NCBI GenBank assembly: GCA_019633425.1
Contig: WSUB01000022.1
Location: 124,001-188,000, forward strand
Direction of reading: 5' to 3'
Length of the DNA stretch: 64,000 nucleotides
DNA from: Tulasnella sp. 424
Lineage: Eukaryota; Basidiomycota; Agaricomycetes; Cantharellales; Tulasnellaceae
In this document: in pieces, positions 21,887 to 34,045 of the stretch
How the letters are laid out: the number at the start of each line of letters is the position of its first letter
Numbering within the stretch: position 1 is the first letter of the stretch
The notes under the pieces: generated by a model
Told to the model about the DNA's origin: nothing
What the model saw: the letters and a program-made list of their open reading frames with translations, nothing else
Databases searched by the model: none
Position numbers and translations under genes: made by a program

Positions 21887-24800
21887 ATGACACTACCGAA
21901 GATACACCCACACTCTGCGCCGCCTTCTCACAGCCAGATTCCGGGCCCCAACCTCAGCAGTAAAGTCGACGTCGCCAGGAAAGGCGTTCTATCAATTCTC
22001 AAGGTAAAACTGAATACACATCTGATCGCTTTCGCTTTCGCGCTCATAAATACTGTGCAGGTCACGAGCTGGCCGCCAAAAGCCGCGCAGGATGTCCAAG
22101 AGTTGATTGAAGCGATGCAAACGGGGCTCGATCTATACCGAATCCCCACAGATGACAGCCAAATAAAGGGAGAGCTTAGGATTATGATCGAGCATTTCCT
22201 CGAGTGCGTCAGGAGCTTCTACACCCTCGCTTTCCGCTGATTCGATTTTCTCCTAGGGAACTGGAAAGCGTGCGCGGGAGACTGAAGGAAAAGTCGAAAA
22301 AGTATGATACCAAGAAGAAGGGACTTCGAGAAGAGGTTGCGATTTTATTCTCTGGAGCGAAGCTGGGGGAATGCACCGAAATCTTAAGGAATTCTCGAGC
22401 GGACGTCGAGAGGAGCAAATTACTGCTAAAGAGTCTCAACGTCAGTTGTTGGTTTGTGTTGGACCTCCTCCGCAGTCATTCTCATTTCGATTTCCAGGAT
22501 CACTTGAGGAACCTTGCTACAAACAGCGAGCAGCGTATCTCGCATGAGGTTCAACTGAATTCCGAGGAGAACGCGGGCTTGATAGCGGAAGGTTTCGTCG
22601 GCGATGACTCTGGAAGATTGATCTGTACACCCACTGTAGCCCCGTCCACGGTCACTATCGCGCCGGGCGCAGGCCTGGAGCCCCGCACGAACTCCGTGCC
22701 GTCGAGTATCCCATCAGACCAGCCCGTATGCGCACCTGCAGGTGTCCAACCAGCAAGCGTCAGGGCCGGGAAACAGAAAAAGATTTCCCTGCTTGGGGAA
22801 CTGCTCAATGGCGCGAAAATTACGTTCAAAGCTGTGGAAGGAGTCTCTGGACCTCTGCCTGTGGTCGGAGGCTACCTCGGGGCTGTAGCCAAAGTGGGAT
22901 CAACGATCGTGGAGATGGTCCAGGTGAGTACGTCTGCCGTCAAACCCGTGCCCCCTGCTCATCAGTCACGTCAAGGCTATGAATGATAACGACGAAACAG
23001 CCGAGAGATTGGGAACTCACGTCAGCAATCTATCCAAAGTGCTTGAGCGAGTAAGCAACCAGGTCCGCCAACCAGAGAAAAGTGTAACAACGGATGACAT
23101 AGAGGGCCTACGGGGGTGAGGGAATCTTGTTCTTTTGCTACAGCAGCGTCATTGACAGACACTTTTAGAGGACTCAAATCTGTTCAGCTCGAGGTTGAGA
23201 CTCTGAATTCCCAATCTGGCCTGAAGAAGTTTTGGTATTCAAATGATCAGTCCGGAAGCCTGAAGAAGCTTCAGGAAAAGATTCGCACCGCATTAGAGGA
23301 AATACAGGTAAGCCTTACCTTTTCATGATGTGGTATTAATCAACCAACGAGAGTCGTCGGTAGTTGCTCGTCAATTTCAACACTTCGATCCTGGTGGCCG
23401 AGCTTCGTGAGTGTTGCCTTTCATAGCACCACATCAATTGGTCTGACTCGTCTTCTTTCAGACAATGAGAGCATACGAAGCAAACAAGGCTGTCTGCTGG
23501 GCTGCCTGGGAGATGGAAAGTACGGGGCACGGGGCAGCGTGATTGACGATGTTACATGCCTCCCCGGCACGAGAGTCGAAATTTTGGAGCGTATTGACGA
23601 TTGGATTAGGGGAAAGTCAAACTCGGAGCGGGTTCTGTGGATTCGCGGGATGGCGGGAAGAGGGAAATCGACAATCGCGTCCACGGTGGCTCAGAGGTGG
23701 AAGGATCGGGCCTGCTGCGCAATTTACCACTTTCGTCGGGGCCAGAACCAACCAAATTCCCCTCTTGTCTGCGCGCTTGCAAAACAACTGGGACGGAGTT
23801 TAGATCCAGAACTCAAGAACGCGATCCTCTCAACCGTGGAGAAGAACGAAGATATCATCAACCACCGTCTGGACGAGCAGTTTGCAGCCCTCTTGGTCAG
23901 TTCGCTCGGACCACTTAAGGAAAAGGCATCTCCCATCTTAATCATCGTCGACGCGCTCGATGAATGTGACTCCGTCGACTACGCTGTGAACTTTGTCAAG
24001 CTCATCGACCGATATTCGTCTTCGCTCCCGGCCAACCTCAAGTTTCTCCTCACGAGCCGGCCCGAAGCCCCACTGCTTCGTGCGCTGGAACCTAGGAAGT
24101 GGCACGCGGAGAGTCTCGATTCGATTGCCGACGTGGATTCCGACCTTGAGCTATTCGTACGCCACGCGCTCTCGCAGGTGCAGCAGGAGCACGGCATCGA
24201 GGGAGACTGGCCTGCCCCGGACGACATTCCCCGACTCGTCTCAATGTCGCAAGGGGTGTTCCAATGGGCGCGAACTGTCGTGAAGTACCTGAGCGACGGG
24301 TCGCCGACCGATCGGCTGAGCGAGCTGTTGGAGTCTCCGGAAGCGTGGAGCGGAGTGGATGAATTATACACTCAAATTCTGTCCAAAGCGCACGAGAAAG
24401 TGGAGTTCAACTCGGGAAAGCGCACCCTTCTTCTCGATTTGCTTGGAACCCTGGTGGCGGCCCCACACCCTGTCTCACTAGAGGTCATTACGTTCCTGCA
24501 TGCCGAATACGATTCAACTCGCGGGAAAACACCCGAGACGGTCTTCAACTTCCTTTGCCGAGAGATCCTTGCGGACCTGAACTCACTCCTCTTCGTTCCA
24601 GTGTCACCGGCCGAGCCCATTCGACTGATGCATACTTCAATCCGCGACCTCCTTGTCGACCGTCACAGGTGCAGATACCAACCGTATTGGATAGATCTTG
24701 CGGAGAATCATCAAAGGCTCGGGTATACCTGTATCCGTAAGATGAATCGGCATCTTAAGGAGAACATTTGCGACCTGTCCGATCTCTCGGAGCCAAGCTC

Positions 24801-27198
24801 CGAAATCCAGGACATTGTGGAGCGTAAGCTGTCCAAGGGCCTTCAGTACTGCTGTCGTGCTTGGTCCATTCACTTGACTGAGGGCAGACGGTGGACCGAG
24901 CTGGGGGCAGATAGCCTAGATCGCCAAGAAGCCGATTTCGAATCATTCAGTAAGGAAAAGATCCTGTGTTGGCTTGAAGTTATGAGCTTGGTGGGAACTC
25001 CTGGCGAGGCCATCACTATTGCAAAGCGGGTATATCACTGGCTTTCGGTATGTCTGCAGGACTGATCTGAATCCTCGGCACTTGGACTAAACCGACGCAT
25101 GTAGCGACACCCGGATTTGATACCAAGGTCCAACTTCGTGACAGCCTTATGGAACGATGTTCAACGGTTTATCACTGCATTTTCGGAACCAATTTTATTC
25201 AGCCCTCTTCATATATACGCTTCAGCGCTTGCTCATTGTCCCTCAGAGACAGAAATATGGAAGTGCTATGGTAGCTATGCGAAAGTTCGAACGATTAGAG
25301 GGCTCCAAGGTTCGACATGGCCATCCAACCTATGGACCAGATCGACTGGTAGCCGGGTCTTCCCAGTTTCATTTTCATCAGACGGTTCGCTTCTCGCATT
25401 TGGATGCGAGAAGGGTACAATTTGCCTCTGTGATGCTCAGACAGGAAGGCAGGTGGGCAAACTGCTGACAGGTCACATTGGCTGGGTCAACTCTGTCTGC
25501 TTTTCGCCGGACAACAAGCTTCTGGCATCTGGAGCCAACGACGAAACAATTCGCCTCTGGGATCCTCTGACCGGGAAGCTGGTCGGGGAAGCGCTGACAG
25601 GTCACACTGCCTCGGTCAACTCCGTCTGCTTCTCGCCGGACGGCAAGCTTCTAGCATCTGGATCCTCCGACGCCACAATTCGCCTGTGGGATCCTCAGAT
25701 AGGGAAGCAGCTGGGCGAACCGCTGACGGGTCACACTAAGGGGGTCAGGTCCGTCTGCTTCTCGCCGGATGGCAAGCTGCTGGCATCTGGATCCATCGAC
25801 AAAACAATTCACCTGTGGGATCCTCAGACAGGGAAGCAGGTCGATGAAGCACTGAAAGGTCACACTGGGGTGGTCTGCTCCGTCTGCTTTTCACCGGATG
25901 GCAAGCTTCTGGCATCTGGATCCCGCGACAAAACAATTCTCCTGTGGAATCCTCAGACCGGGACCCAGCGAGGCAAACCGCTGACAGGTCACACTAGCCT
26001 GGTTGGCTCTGTCACCTTCTCGCCGGAAGGCAAGCATCTGGCATCTGGATCCGCGGACGGAACAATTCGCCTATGGGATCCTCAGACCGGGAAGCTGGTC
26101 GGGGAAGCGCTGGCAGGTCACACTCACGAGGTCAACTCCGTCTGCTTCTCGCCGGACGGCAAGCTTTTAGCATCTGGATCCAATGACCACACAGTTCGCC
26201 TGTGGGATCCTCAGACAGGGAAGCAGTTTGCCGAACCACTGACAGGTCACACTGCCTATGTCAACTCAGTCTGCTTCTCGTTGGAAGGCGAGCTTCTGGC
26301 ATCTGGATCTCGTGACCGAACAATTTGCCTCTGGAATTCTCAGACCGGCAAGCAGTTCGGCGAACCGCTGACGGGTCACACTGCCTCGGTCAACTCCGTC
26401 TGCTTCTCGCCGGATGGCAAGCTCCTGGCATCTGGATCTTATGACCAAACAATTCGCCTGTGGGATCCTCAGACCGGGAAGCAGTTTGGCGAACCGCTGA
26501 CAGGTCACATGGGCGGGGTCAACTCCGTCTGCTTCTCGCCGGAGGGCAAGCTTCTGGCATCTGGATCCGAGGACGAAACAATTTGCCTGTGGGATCCTCA
26601 GACCGGGAAGCAGGTCGGCGAACCGCTGACAGGTCACACTGACTGGGTCAAATCCGTCTGCTTCTCGTCGGACGGCAAGCTTCTGGCATCTGGATCCTCC
26701 GACAAAACGATTCGCCTGTGGGATCCTCAGACAGGGAAGCAGCTAGGAGAGCTGCTGACAGGTCACACTGACATGGTTACCTCCATCTGTGTGTCGCCGG
26801 ACAGCAAGCTTCTGGCATCTGCATCCGAGGACAGCGAAATTCGTCTTTGGGACCTTCAGACTGCCAGGCAGCTAGGCCACCCGCTGAAAGGTCCTGATGG
26901 TCATCAAATCAACTATGGATTCTATAACCCCCCAATCATTTGGGATAGTTTCACTCCCCGAAGACCTGATGTCCAACCTGATGCTCTACGTTACGTGACC
27001 TCAGCCGACCTCGAAGATCATTGGGTGACTTTGTCTTCCTCTCGCTTATTTTGGCTTCCTCCACAATACTGGGATCTCGATCGGTTCCTAATGGCCTACT
27101 CCAGAGGAAAGCTTGCAGTTGCTGGTCGGGACTTCTTCTATATCTTTGATCTTTCCGGCGTTGTCGAGTTTTATCGCCGACTTGAAGCACATTCATAG
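21887..27198 (+). CDS. NACHT-WD40 NLR protein, array copy 3 (NLR3)
   Basis: Nine exons: 21887-22003, 22061-22203, 22257-22440, 22498-22923, 22976-23115, 23169-23307, 23364-23406, 23462-25047, 25105-27198; 1623 residues, no internal stops. It is the most divergent of the four. The first helical segment differs (EEVAILFSGAKLGECTEIL where others have a basic KKLFSRMNRSDC stretch) and is three codons longer. Walker A GMAGRGKS is at 460-467, Walker B IVDALDECD follows, then 12 WD40 repeats and the tail. In exon 8 only the GTATGT donor is usable, because the downstream site used by naive models reads GACTGA here; this copy therefore fixes the splice site for all four. Ligand and output are unknown; a sensor role is inferred from the family. 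Confidence 0.87.
25468..26886 (+). repeat. WD40-coding 129-bp repeat array of NLR3
   Basis: Eleven units of exactly 129 bp after a weaker first repeat. The repeats share long identical stretches with those of the other NLRs, although the rest of NLR3 is more diverged. Confidence 0.95.
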
Positions 27199-28260
27199 TA
27201 TGTTAGCCCTCCCCTGTATAGTCGGATGATGTTCACGACAGTTGACATACGCTTCGATGGCCTCGTATACCCGTTGGAAGACATGTTTTGGAAGAGTGTT
27301 CGGAGTATGAGCTGTGACTGATGTACTAGTTAGGCTTTGGTGGCGAATCGGAGATTGCTTAGTTTGGCCTTGGATGGTTCAGAAGAAGTGCTACTAACTG
27401 GCTTCGGTCCACCTATGTCTCTCATACATGCTGCAGGAGAATTCATTGACAACCTGAGATCGCTCGCAAGTGAAAACCCTTTAGCCCTAAATGACCTTGA
27501 TTTGGTACGCACTGGATCCCAAGCGCGGTTGTCTTCGTGTGTGTGAAAGGACCGCTCAGACCGTGATCCGGTCTCTGCAAGATCGCTAGAGTGGAACAAA
27601 GTTGGGCAGGGAACGGAAAATGAGCTAGCCGTACCGCAGTTTTCAATTTTCTGCGTTGGAGGCATTTATTCCCCGAGCAGCAGGGTAACGCAGTGGACGT
27701 TCCGCATCGCCGCTGCGGTTTGGTTACGTAGCAGAATCGAATAATCCGCCGGGAGCCTGAAATTATTAAGTTGCATATGAGTTACGAAAGGGCTTTGGCT
27801 TGGGGACGCCTCTTAATATGCAGATCAAATCAAGGCGCTCGCAGCTTCACGGAACGTATGCCTCACTGACGGGCTTTGATGGTGGACATGAGTTCTTGGG
27901 AGTTGGGACCGCTTCTCATCGCAAATGTCACTCTCACTTCTCGGTGCCATTCCGTATGAGATCCTCGAGCGGAGATGCGATTAGTTTACGGGTAGTAGCT
28001 TGGTTAACGTCCCTGGCCAAGTTCAGCTAGCACCCTCCCAAAGCCTAGGAGAATCCTTCAAGCCAACACATCCCCTGGCTCGAAAAAGAGTACGAAGGAA
28101 CTGAATCTTCGAGTATGTAGACCCAAGCATTATCATAGGAACTGAACTGGGATGGTGCCAGGTTCGGTCGAAAAGGCGCCTCGATTGTTGGACGCTTTGA
28201 GGATCTTGCACAAGCGAATTCCCGGCAGTGCTTGCGGTACATGGAGGCTCTCCCAGCATA
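27199..28260. other. NLR3 downstream region, no gene supported
   Basis: About 1 kb without a convincing gene. The part at 28020-28130 (CTAGCACCCTC...AGCCT) matches the flank of NLR4 at 42015-42125, so it is shared NLR downstream DNA; 27.2-28.0 kb is mostly specific to this unit. Short open frames here have no repeat of known motifs. Confidence 0.5.
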
Positions 28261-28269
28261 CGGTCAGTT

Positions 28270-29200
28270 TTGCGTTCCCGTTGTAGTTATATGGTCCCTG
28301 TTCAGTCATGTCCATACAAAGCTGCTTCGCCAAATTGAGCTTATGGAGTCAACTGCCTTAAGGCAGGAGACGCATTCATCCGGTGGTAATTAGAAAAACG
28401 CCCAAGACCCCGAGACTAACGGTCCGAGGCCGACACTTCGCTTATTGCTCTTTACAGGATCCGGCGAACCTACGACTGGCTGGGTCCTGTAGTTAATTGC
28501 CCCGGGTTTGTTTGCCGCTTTTCCGTCCGGTTAAGTCGCCTGATCATGGAGAGTGATCAGCACTCCAATGTACCTTGTCCGACTTGGCAACGGACGCGTA
28601 TCACGTGCGATATAAGGAGGGAGGGAGAACAGATGGACGGGCGAGAGGGCAATGCTGAATAGGCGCAAGGACACATCCACCACAACAAGTGAACTTTGCG
28701 TCGAAATTCAACTTTGGACTACGTCCCTCTCCTCCCTCTCCTCCCTCTTGCACTTTCACCCCACTCATTCGTTTCACGCCACCGAATTCGGCTAGAGCAA
28801 CGCAAAACCTCAAAGCATGGTTCCGAATTCAGCACTCCCACCGTTGTTGCCGGGCAGCCGTCACAGCGGGCCTCGTCGGAGCAGCCCCCCACGTCAAACA
28901 ACACCCCCATCCCCCAAGTTGCCTCTCAAGCAATCACCGCTGAGAGAGACTCGGACAAGGATAGGGACAAGGGCACTGAGGGAGGTAGTCCACCTACTGG
29001 TGGTACGAAACGCCTCACTGGAACACGGTCAGAAGAATCACCCCAGCGTTGGCTGTCCCTCCTATGACAACGCGGACCTCCGCCGCACCCTAAAGTGCAC
29101 TGCTGGCTTGAGCGAGAGACTGTGGGCTTTCAAGACTCTAACTTACGCTCTTACCCTCACGACCGGCGTATATTGGGGGACTGTAGTCGGAATCTAAAGC
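28270..29200 (+). pseudogene. NLR 3' flank and relic of gene Y 5' end, copy 4
   Basis: The first 200 bp match 18.27-18.48 kb. From about 28.6 kb the gene Y promoter and first exon can be followed (CACCACAACAAGTGAAC, a doubled TCTCCTCCC run, GCATGGTTCCGAATTCAGCAC, GTCAAACAACACCC). The ATG is kept near 28817, but a short deletion shifts the frame soon after. The relic stops where the retroelement begins. Confidence 0.7.
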
Positions 29201-29475
29201 TCGCTCTCTGTAGCTTTGGTATTTGATTTGCCCATATTCTGTCAGCTTAGCTTAACTTCTATTGTAGTCCCGCCTAGCTGGCACCAGGTTGGGGGAAACC
29301 GCGTGGCCTCCGATACCTAATCGTCAGCGTCTTGGACACGGTCTGACGGTGAGGGCGGGGTACTCCCAAAGCACCCCAAATCGCGACGACGGCGCACGGT
29401 TTGGGAGTGCCACGCGACCGAACCACCCACCCAACTGCGCAGTCTAGCATCTGTCATCCTCAATTATCGACTACT

Positions 29476-30717
29476 CTAGGTCCGGAATGTGGACTCTGAA
29501 ATATGTAATTCCCCAATCTCCTGTTCCTCGCGCCAGTACCGTAGGAAGGCATCCGACTTCCATCGACCCAGTTTCTGCACCACTTCCAGGGCGACTCCTG
29601 CCTTGAGCATTTCGTAAGTGCCACCAATCCTGAAGCAGTGGCCCGTAATACGTCCGTAACCTTTCTTCTCGAGTACGTCATTGCACCATTGCAGGAAGGA
29701 CTTCTTCGATATAACTGAGGACTTCTGATCCTTCCCCCTGAATGCGAACAAGAGGTCGCTTCGACTCGGATGGTTGATCTCAAGGTGGTTTTCGATTAAC
29801 GGTAATGGGTTTGCTAGACCGGACTGATTGGTCAAGATTATCTTGCCACCATCCACCTGAGTTGTCTTTGTGTAGGGAAGCCTTAGTGTTCGAGATTTCC
29901 TAGTGGTGGAAAGGGGACCGAGGTCAGCGCCGGTTGGGAATCGCGACGTGTCCGCGGAAAAGCTCGAGTCCGGAATCAACTCCCCCAGCCGTGCTAATCC
30001 CCACAGGGCGGTTCCACTGATTGCTGCCACCGCAGCATCAAACGGGTCCGATAGGTCAAGCTCCAGGACCAAGGTAGCCAGAAATGTAGCAGTGAATGGG
30101 GCGCGTTGGGGTCGTGTGCTTGTTTGCGGTGCCGACATCTTCACCCCTCGAATGATTCTTGCTAGGCGTGGACCACCGTGCCAGTCGCAACCCTCTGCAA
30201 TGTGCCATGACCGGACACCTGTCAAGGCATTCCTAATCGTACTCTCCGCCTGCTTTCCAACCCCACGGGCCGCAAAGGCGCATAGAACAACTTCTGGAGC
30301 CGGTAACCGGTCTTCCTCCGGGATGCCTTCGGTGTCACAGAATTGAAGGAAGCGCCGAACTGCGCTGCTGTATTTCTTGGAGGTGGATCTCGCGATTCCG
30401 TCATTGAGGGCACGGTTGAGATCGTTCATTGTTCCGTCAGATAACTGATATCCTAACTCCCACTCCACATCGACACGATGAGGTACAGCGCCTGGTTTCC
30501 TTTGTTGGGTCCATTTGGTCTGGGTTGACTTGGGGGAGTTGCTCGTGCGCGCGGAATCGTTCCAGGTCTTGAGCTTGTACGGGATTAAGGATGCACCTTG
30601 GTATGAAGGACGGGGGTCATGGTTCTCGCTGCCAACTGATAGGTGAATGTGGGTGGATCTGATCGTGGAAAGAGACGGGCGACGAGTGTCTGGGTCGAGG
30701 AGTCGAAGTGGGTGCAT
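29476..30717 (-). CDS. Tyrosine recombinase (YR) of the retroelement
   Basis: A 413-residue open frame. The N-terminal half has a core-binding-like segment (STSKKYSSAVRRFLQFC, about 111-127). The catalytic half shows Arg243 in LWGLARLGEL, His360-x-x-Arg363 in GHCFRIGG, Trp386 in GRW and Tyr394 in FLRYWR, which is the full R-H-R-Y set of tyrosine recombinases. It would insert the circular cDNA by strand exchange through a 3'-phosphotyrosine. The frame is intact. It lies last in the element, 140 bp after the RNase H part. It could also act on related elements in trans. Confidence 0.88.
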   Translation of the reverse strand: MHPLRLLDPDTRRPSLSTIRSTHIHLSVGSENHDPRPSYQGASLIPYKLKTWNDSARTSNSPKSTQTKWTQQRKPGAVPHRVDVEWELGYQLSDGTMNDLNRALNDGIARSTSKKYSSAVRRFLQFCDTEGIPEEDRLPAPEVVLCAFAARGVGKQAESTIRNALTGVRSWHIAEGCDWHGGPRLARIIRGVKMSAPQTSTRPQRAPFTATFLATLVLELDLSDPFDAAVAAISGTALWGLARLGELIPDSSFSADTSRFPTGADLGPLSTTRKSRTLRLPYTKTTQVDGGKIILTNQSGLANPLPLIENHLEINHPSRSDLLFAFRGKDQKSSVISKKSFLQWCNDVLEKKGYGRITGHCFRIGGTYEMLKAGVALEVVQKLGRWKSDAFLRYWREEQEIGELHISESTFRT

Positions 30718-30856
30718 TAGGAGGGGACCGTCGATTTTGAAATCGTAGAACGTGGAAACTTAACGCACGGCAATTTCGTTGGCGCTCATCTTTTGTTGTC
30801 CAGGTTCATTGACCCGACGAACTATCTACAAAAAGCGTGATCTGTACTAGCATTGT

Positions 30857-32791
30857 CTACACTTTGCTAGGGGACAAGAGTGGGGCTAATTCAGTTGGTG
30901 TCAGGTGGAACCATCTTTGTCTCGACCTGCCAACTGCCGCTTGCCCTCGTGACGGGCCATCGGCCACGTTGTCTTTTGATGGTACGTATTCCGATGATAT
31001 CCAGATATCGTGCTCCAGCATCATTCCAACGATTCGGCGCAAGACGAGGTTTTGCTGATAGCTACGGGACCGTTGCATCTTGAGTGCTCCGATCACACCT
31101 CGGTTGTCTGACTTGAGAACTATATTCTTCTTAGCTATCCCCGAGGCCACCAGTACCCTCAACCCGAGTTCAATTGCGACCATCTCTGCCCAACCGATAT
31201 CTCTGCCTTTGGACTTCCATCCAGCGGTTAAGACCCAAGCGTCCCATCCTCCATTCAAAACGACGCCGATACCATAGGATGTCGATGCATCCACCCAAAA
31301 GTCTAAATCTTCGGGATCAGGAGGTGTACGAATTCTTGATCCGCAGAAAGGGTCGGCTAGATGGGCTAGCCACCACTGAAGATCGTCCCGTGTTCTTGTT
31401 GGAATGGCCAAGGAGAGGTGTGGATTTTGGTAGTGTGCAAAGGAAGCAAGGAAGTTTGCTATGCTGGACAAGTGGGTGCGGCCTAGTTCCGTCGCGAGAG
31501 CGCAATGAGTGAGTGTCCCAATGACCTTCTCGACTTCTTTTCGCTTTAACCGCCCCTTGGTTAATGCATCCTGAATGCGTTTCCGATATTTGTCCTTCTT
31601 CTCTTCGGGGATAGACACCGTGCGTGCGGGAATGTCCTAGTCAAAACCCACGTAGCGGAATTGGGGTGAATATGGGCGCGTTTTGGTTCTTTTCCACGGA
31701 ACCCCAAGTTCCTCTCCAATCGCGTATATCGTATCTTCGTTGTAAAGGAATCGTTGAGGGTTGGTATCCGGAATAGGAAAACGAAAGCTGACAAAATCGT
31801 CAACCCAGTTGCGAGTTGGTTGCAACCCCCGGGCCATCATAATAGCGCGCAGCCCATCCGCAACGTGGCCGAACAATCCTCCCGAGCTGGCGGCGCCAAA
31901 TGGCACGGCTGTATCCACATAGGCAAGTCCGTTCCATACCACCACTATGTTCCTCCGATCTTCCGGATGCACCGGTATGATCCTGAAAGCTGCATCGACA
32001 TCAAAGGTTGCTGCTTGTGCTCCTTTTGGGGCCGTGTCTACGATTTTATATACTTCGGTGAATGATCCCCAATCACATGGGAAATCATCTGAATCGATCT
32101 CTGAATTTACTGACGGGGTCCTTGAGCTATTGACAGGGTAGGAGAAGTCTTGTATGATACGAAATTCGCCGGGTTCGGATTTCGGAACAGCTCCGAGCGG
32201 AGATGCCCGGAAGGGGCCTATGGTGTGTTCCAGTTCCTTGATTTGGTACGGTCCAAGATAACGGCCGGCGTTGAGTTCTTTATTAATGTGCTTTATGATA
32301 GCTTCTGGATTTGCCTTTGCTGATTGGTGATTACGGTGTATTAACGTATGTAAAAGGGGTATTTCTGACGTGCCGAGACGGAAACCTTGGCAAATCCCAA
32401 CGACAATGTCGCCGAACTTTGCATTAAGGTCCGTCTCTTGGAGTGCTCTCTCCCAAGCGTCGGCCTTCAGGGGAGTAACAATTCGGTGAAGTTCAGTTTC
32501 ATTGGCACGATTGGGCGTTATGGGCGGCACTTCCGCAAAGCGAGCAGATGTGGTCCCCTCTAAGGCATGTTCCGCCTGCGGATTCGCATCTTTGGTTGTT
32601 GAAGCCCCAACAGATTCGGCGACCACCGGAAGTGTTGCCGAATCTTCCGGACGAATCGCGGACCATAAAGACGGGTTTTCCAAAAATGGTCGAGGAAGCG
32701 TCGCAATATTTCCAGGTTCCGTGCGCTGGATTGTTGGACCCGCAAACAATGCATTTGAGGGAGGAAGACGTTGCGGGATGTGACTCGCCAT
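30857..32791 (-). pseudogene. Reverse transcriptase-RNase H, one nonsense codon
   Basis: Two open stretches in one frame are separated by a single TAG (31637-31639). The first (384 residues from ATG 32791) is the reverse transcriptase: motif A FDVDAAF (263-269), motif B PFGAASSGG (297-305) and catalytic WVDD (329-332) in place of YxDD. Just after FRYVGFD comes the TAG, then DIPARTVSIPEEK, a position where related polymerases often have Trp, so TGG to TAG is likely (inference). The second stretch carries RNase H: Asp in WVDAST, Glu in EMVAIELGL, Asp in LKSDNRG and Asp in KDNVADGPS. The N-terminal 97 codons overlap the gag-like frame. Readthrough is possible but a recent inactivating mutation is simpler. 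Confidence 0.85.
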
Positions 32792-33749
32792 CCTCCCTGG
32801 GCCGAAACCAGCGCGCCTTGGGTGAGGGTGTGAACTTGTTCGGCGAAGGTGTGAACTTGTTGGGCTCGGTTATGAACATGCGCCTTGGAGGCCTGAGTGG
32901 TGTGCGGGGTCCATTGCCATATGGTCCACTGTTCGTTTGGGTTACAGATTGCAGCGATGCCAACATCTCGGCGTGGGTCATATCCCTTCTCCTTGTATCT
33001 ACCTCTAACCGGCATCTGGACATAACCTCTGGGTGCCATAGGCCTGGGTCAAGCGGCTCACGCAGTGCGCGTTTCCGGATTTTGATATCATAAGCACGGC
33101 AGTACTCCCACTCATCATCTAGCCCTTCAAGATTTGCGATCCGTGTGTAGTGTTCGTGCCACTTGCCATAGATACCAGGAATATGTTGCCCGATAAGTGA
33201 AAGGAGTCGTGGCCACGCTTGATTCCATTCTCCTCGGGTGATTGACGATTCACCCTTTTCTGGTAGTTCCGATGCTACTTTAAGCCGGAGACCGCCGTTC
33301 TGGACCGAAGTGATGGTCGCCGAAAGGGATTCGTGCGCTGAATAGTTCCGGCAGTATGCGTCGGTCAAGAGGCTCAGGGGTATGTGGCTAGACCATCCGG
33401 CAGCCATGACGTTCCGTACAGCGGGTGGAATGACGTGAACATTCCCGGTTGCAACATAGCCTTCTTGGATCTCGGGTCGTGTTGCCTGTGGGCGAGTGGT
33501 CTGCTGACTCGGTAGCGTGTTGGGGATAAGTCCTGAGGCGTTGCCGGATGCGAAGTGTCCATTCGTGGAATTCGTTCCTCCTCCAACGGCTTGCTCAGCA
33601 ACTGATGGCGAGTCTAGCCTGATTGGTTCCTCGGTACTGTGGATCTTGTCTTGTGTTCCTCGAGAGGTTGTGTTGCCCAATAGAGGGGAACTTCGCCGCT
33701 CCAACTGGTTTGCGGACATCGTGGATGCTCTCCGTTGACGCGCATCCAT
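32499..33749 (-). CDS. Gag-like protein of the retroelement
   Basis: 416 residues from ATG 33749. The middle holds a conserved helical part (ITRGEWNQAWPRLLSLIGQH, then HYTRIANLEGLDDEWEYCRAYD). The C-terminus has Cys/His groups: CIVCGSN...H, then ICWGFNNQRC, and a terminal HICSLCGSAAHNAQSC, which read as zinc-binding motifs for nucleic acid. This is the usual place and make-up of a structural protein in YR retroelements. Its last 290 bp overlap the RT frame, which may allow linked translation. The frame is intact. Confidence 0.75.
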   Translation of the reverse strand: MDARQRRASTMSANQLERRSSPLLGNTTSRGTQDKIHSTEEPIRLDSPSVAEQAVGGGTNSTNGHFASGNASGLIPNTLPSQQTTRPQATRPEIQEGYVATGNVHVIPPAVRNVMAAGWSSHIPLSLLTDAYCRNYSAHESLSATITSVQNGGLRLKVASELPEKGESSITRGEWNQAWPRLLSLIGQHIPGIYGKWHEHYTRIANLEGLDDEWEYCRAYDIKIRKRALREPLDPGLWHPEVMSRCRLEVDTRRRDMTHAEMLASLQSVTQTNSGPYGNGPRTPLRPPRRMFITEPNKFTPSPNKFTPSPKARWFRPREDGESHPATSSSLKCIVCGSNNPAHGTWKYCDASSTIFGKPVFMVRDSSGRFGNTSGGRRICWGFNNQRCESAGGTCLRGDHICSLCGSAAHNAQSCQ

Positions 33750-33871
33750 GTCATTGCCGTTACCTGGCCATAATCCAAAGTCAGGTCATTACTCTGAGCC
33801 AATGTTTATGTAGAACATGGTCGTTCATTCGGGAATCTTCGCCCGTTAGCAGTTCATCGCCTTCGGCGGAT

Positions 33872-34045
33872 AGGCGATCGCGGCCCAGTAGTCCGATGCA
33901 ATGCTCGTCGAGGCGATCACGGCCCAATAATCTGACGCAATGCGCGTCGAGGCGATCACGGCCCAATAGTCTGACGCAATGCTCGTCAAGGCGATCACGG
34001 CCCAATAGTCTGACGCAATGCTAGCCAAGGCAATCACGGCCAACT
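33872..34045. repeat. 39-bp tandem repeat (four full copies and a part)
   Basis: Units begin at 33872, 33911, 33950, 33989 and 34028 with the core GGCGATCACGGCCCAATAG. The period of 39 is a multiple of three, so each strand shows false repetitive peptides. It lies between ORF1 and the gag-like gene, in the likely leader of the element. Confidence 0.9.

Noticed and set aside
33781..34043. Several repetitive frames over the 39-bp minisatellite
   Set aside because: A repeat with a period divisible by three opens frames on both strands; none has other support.
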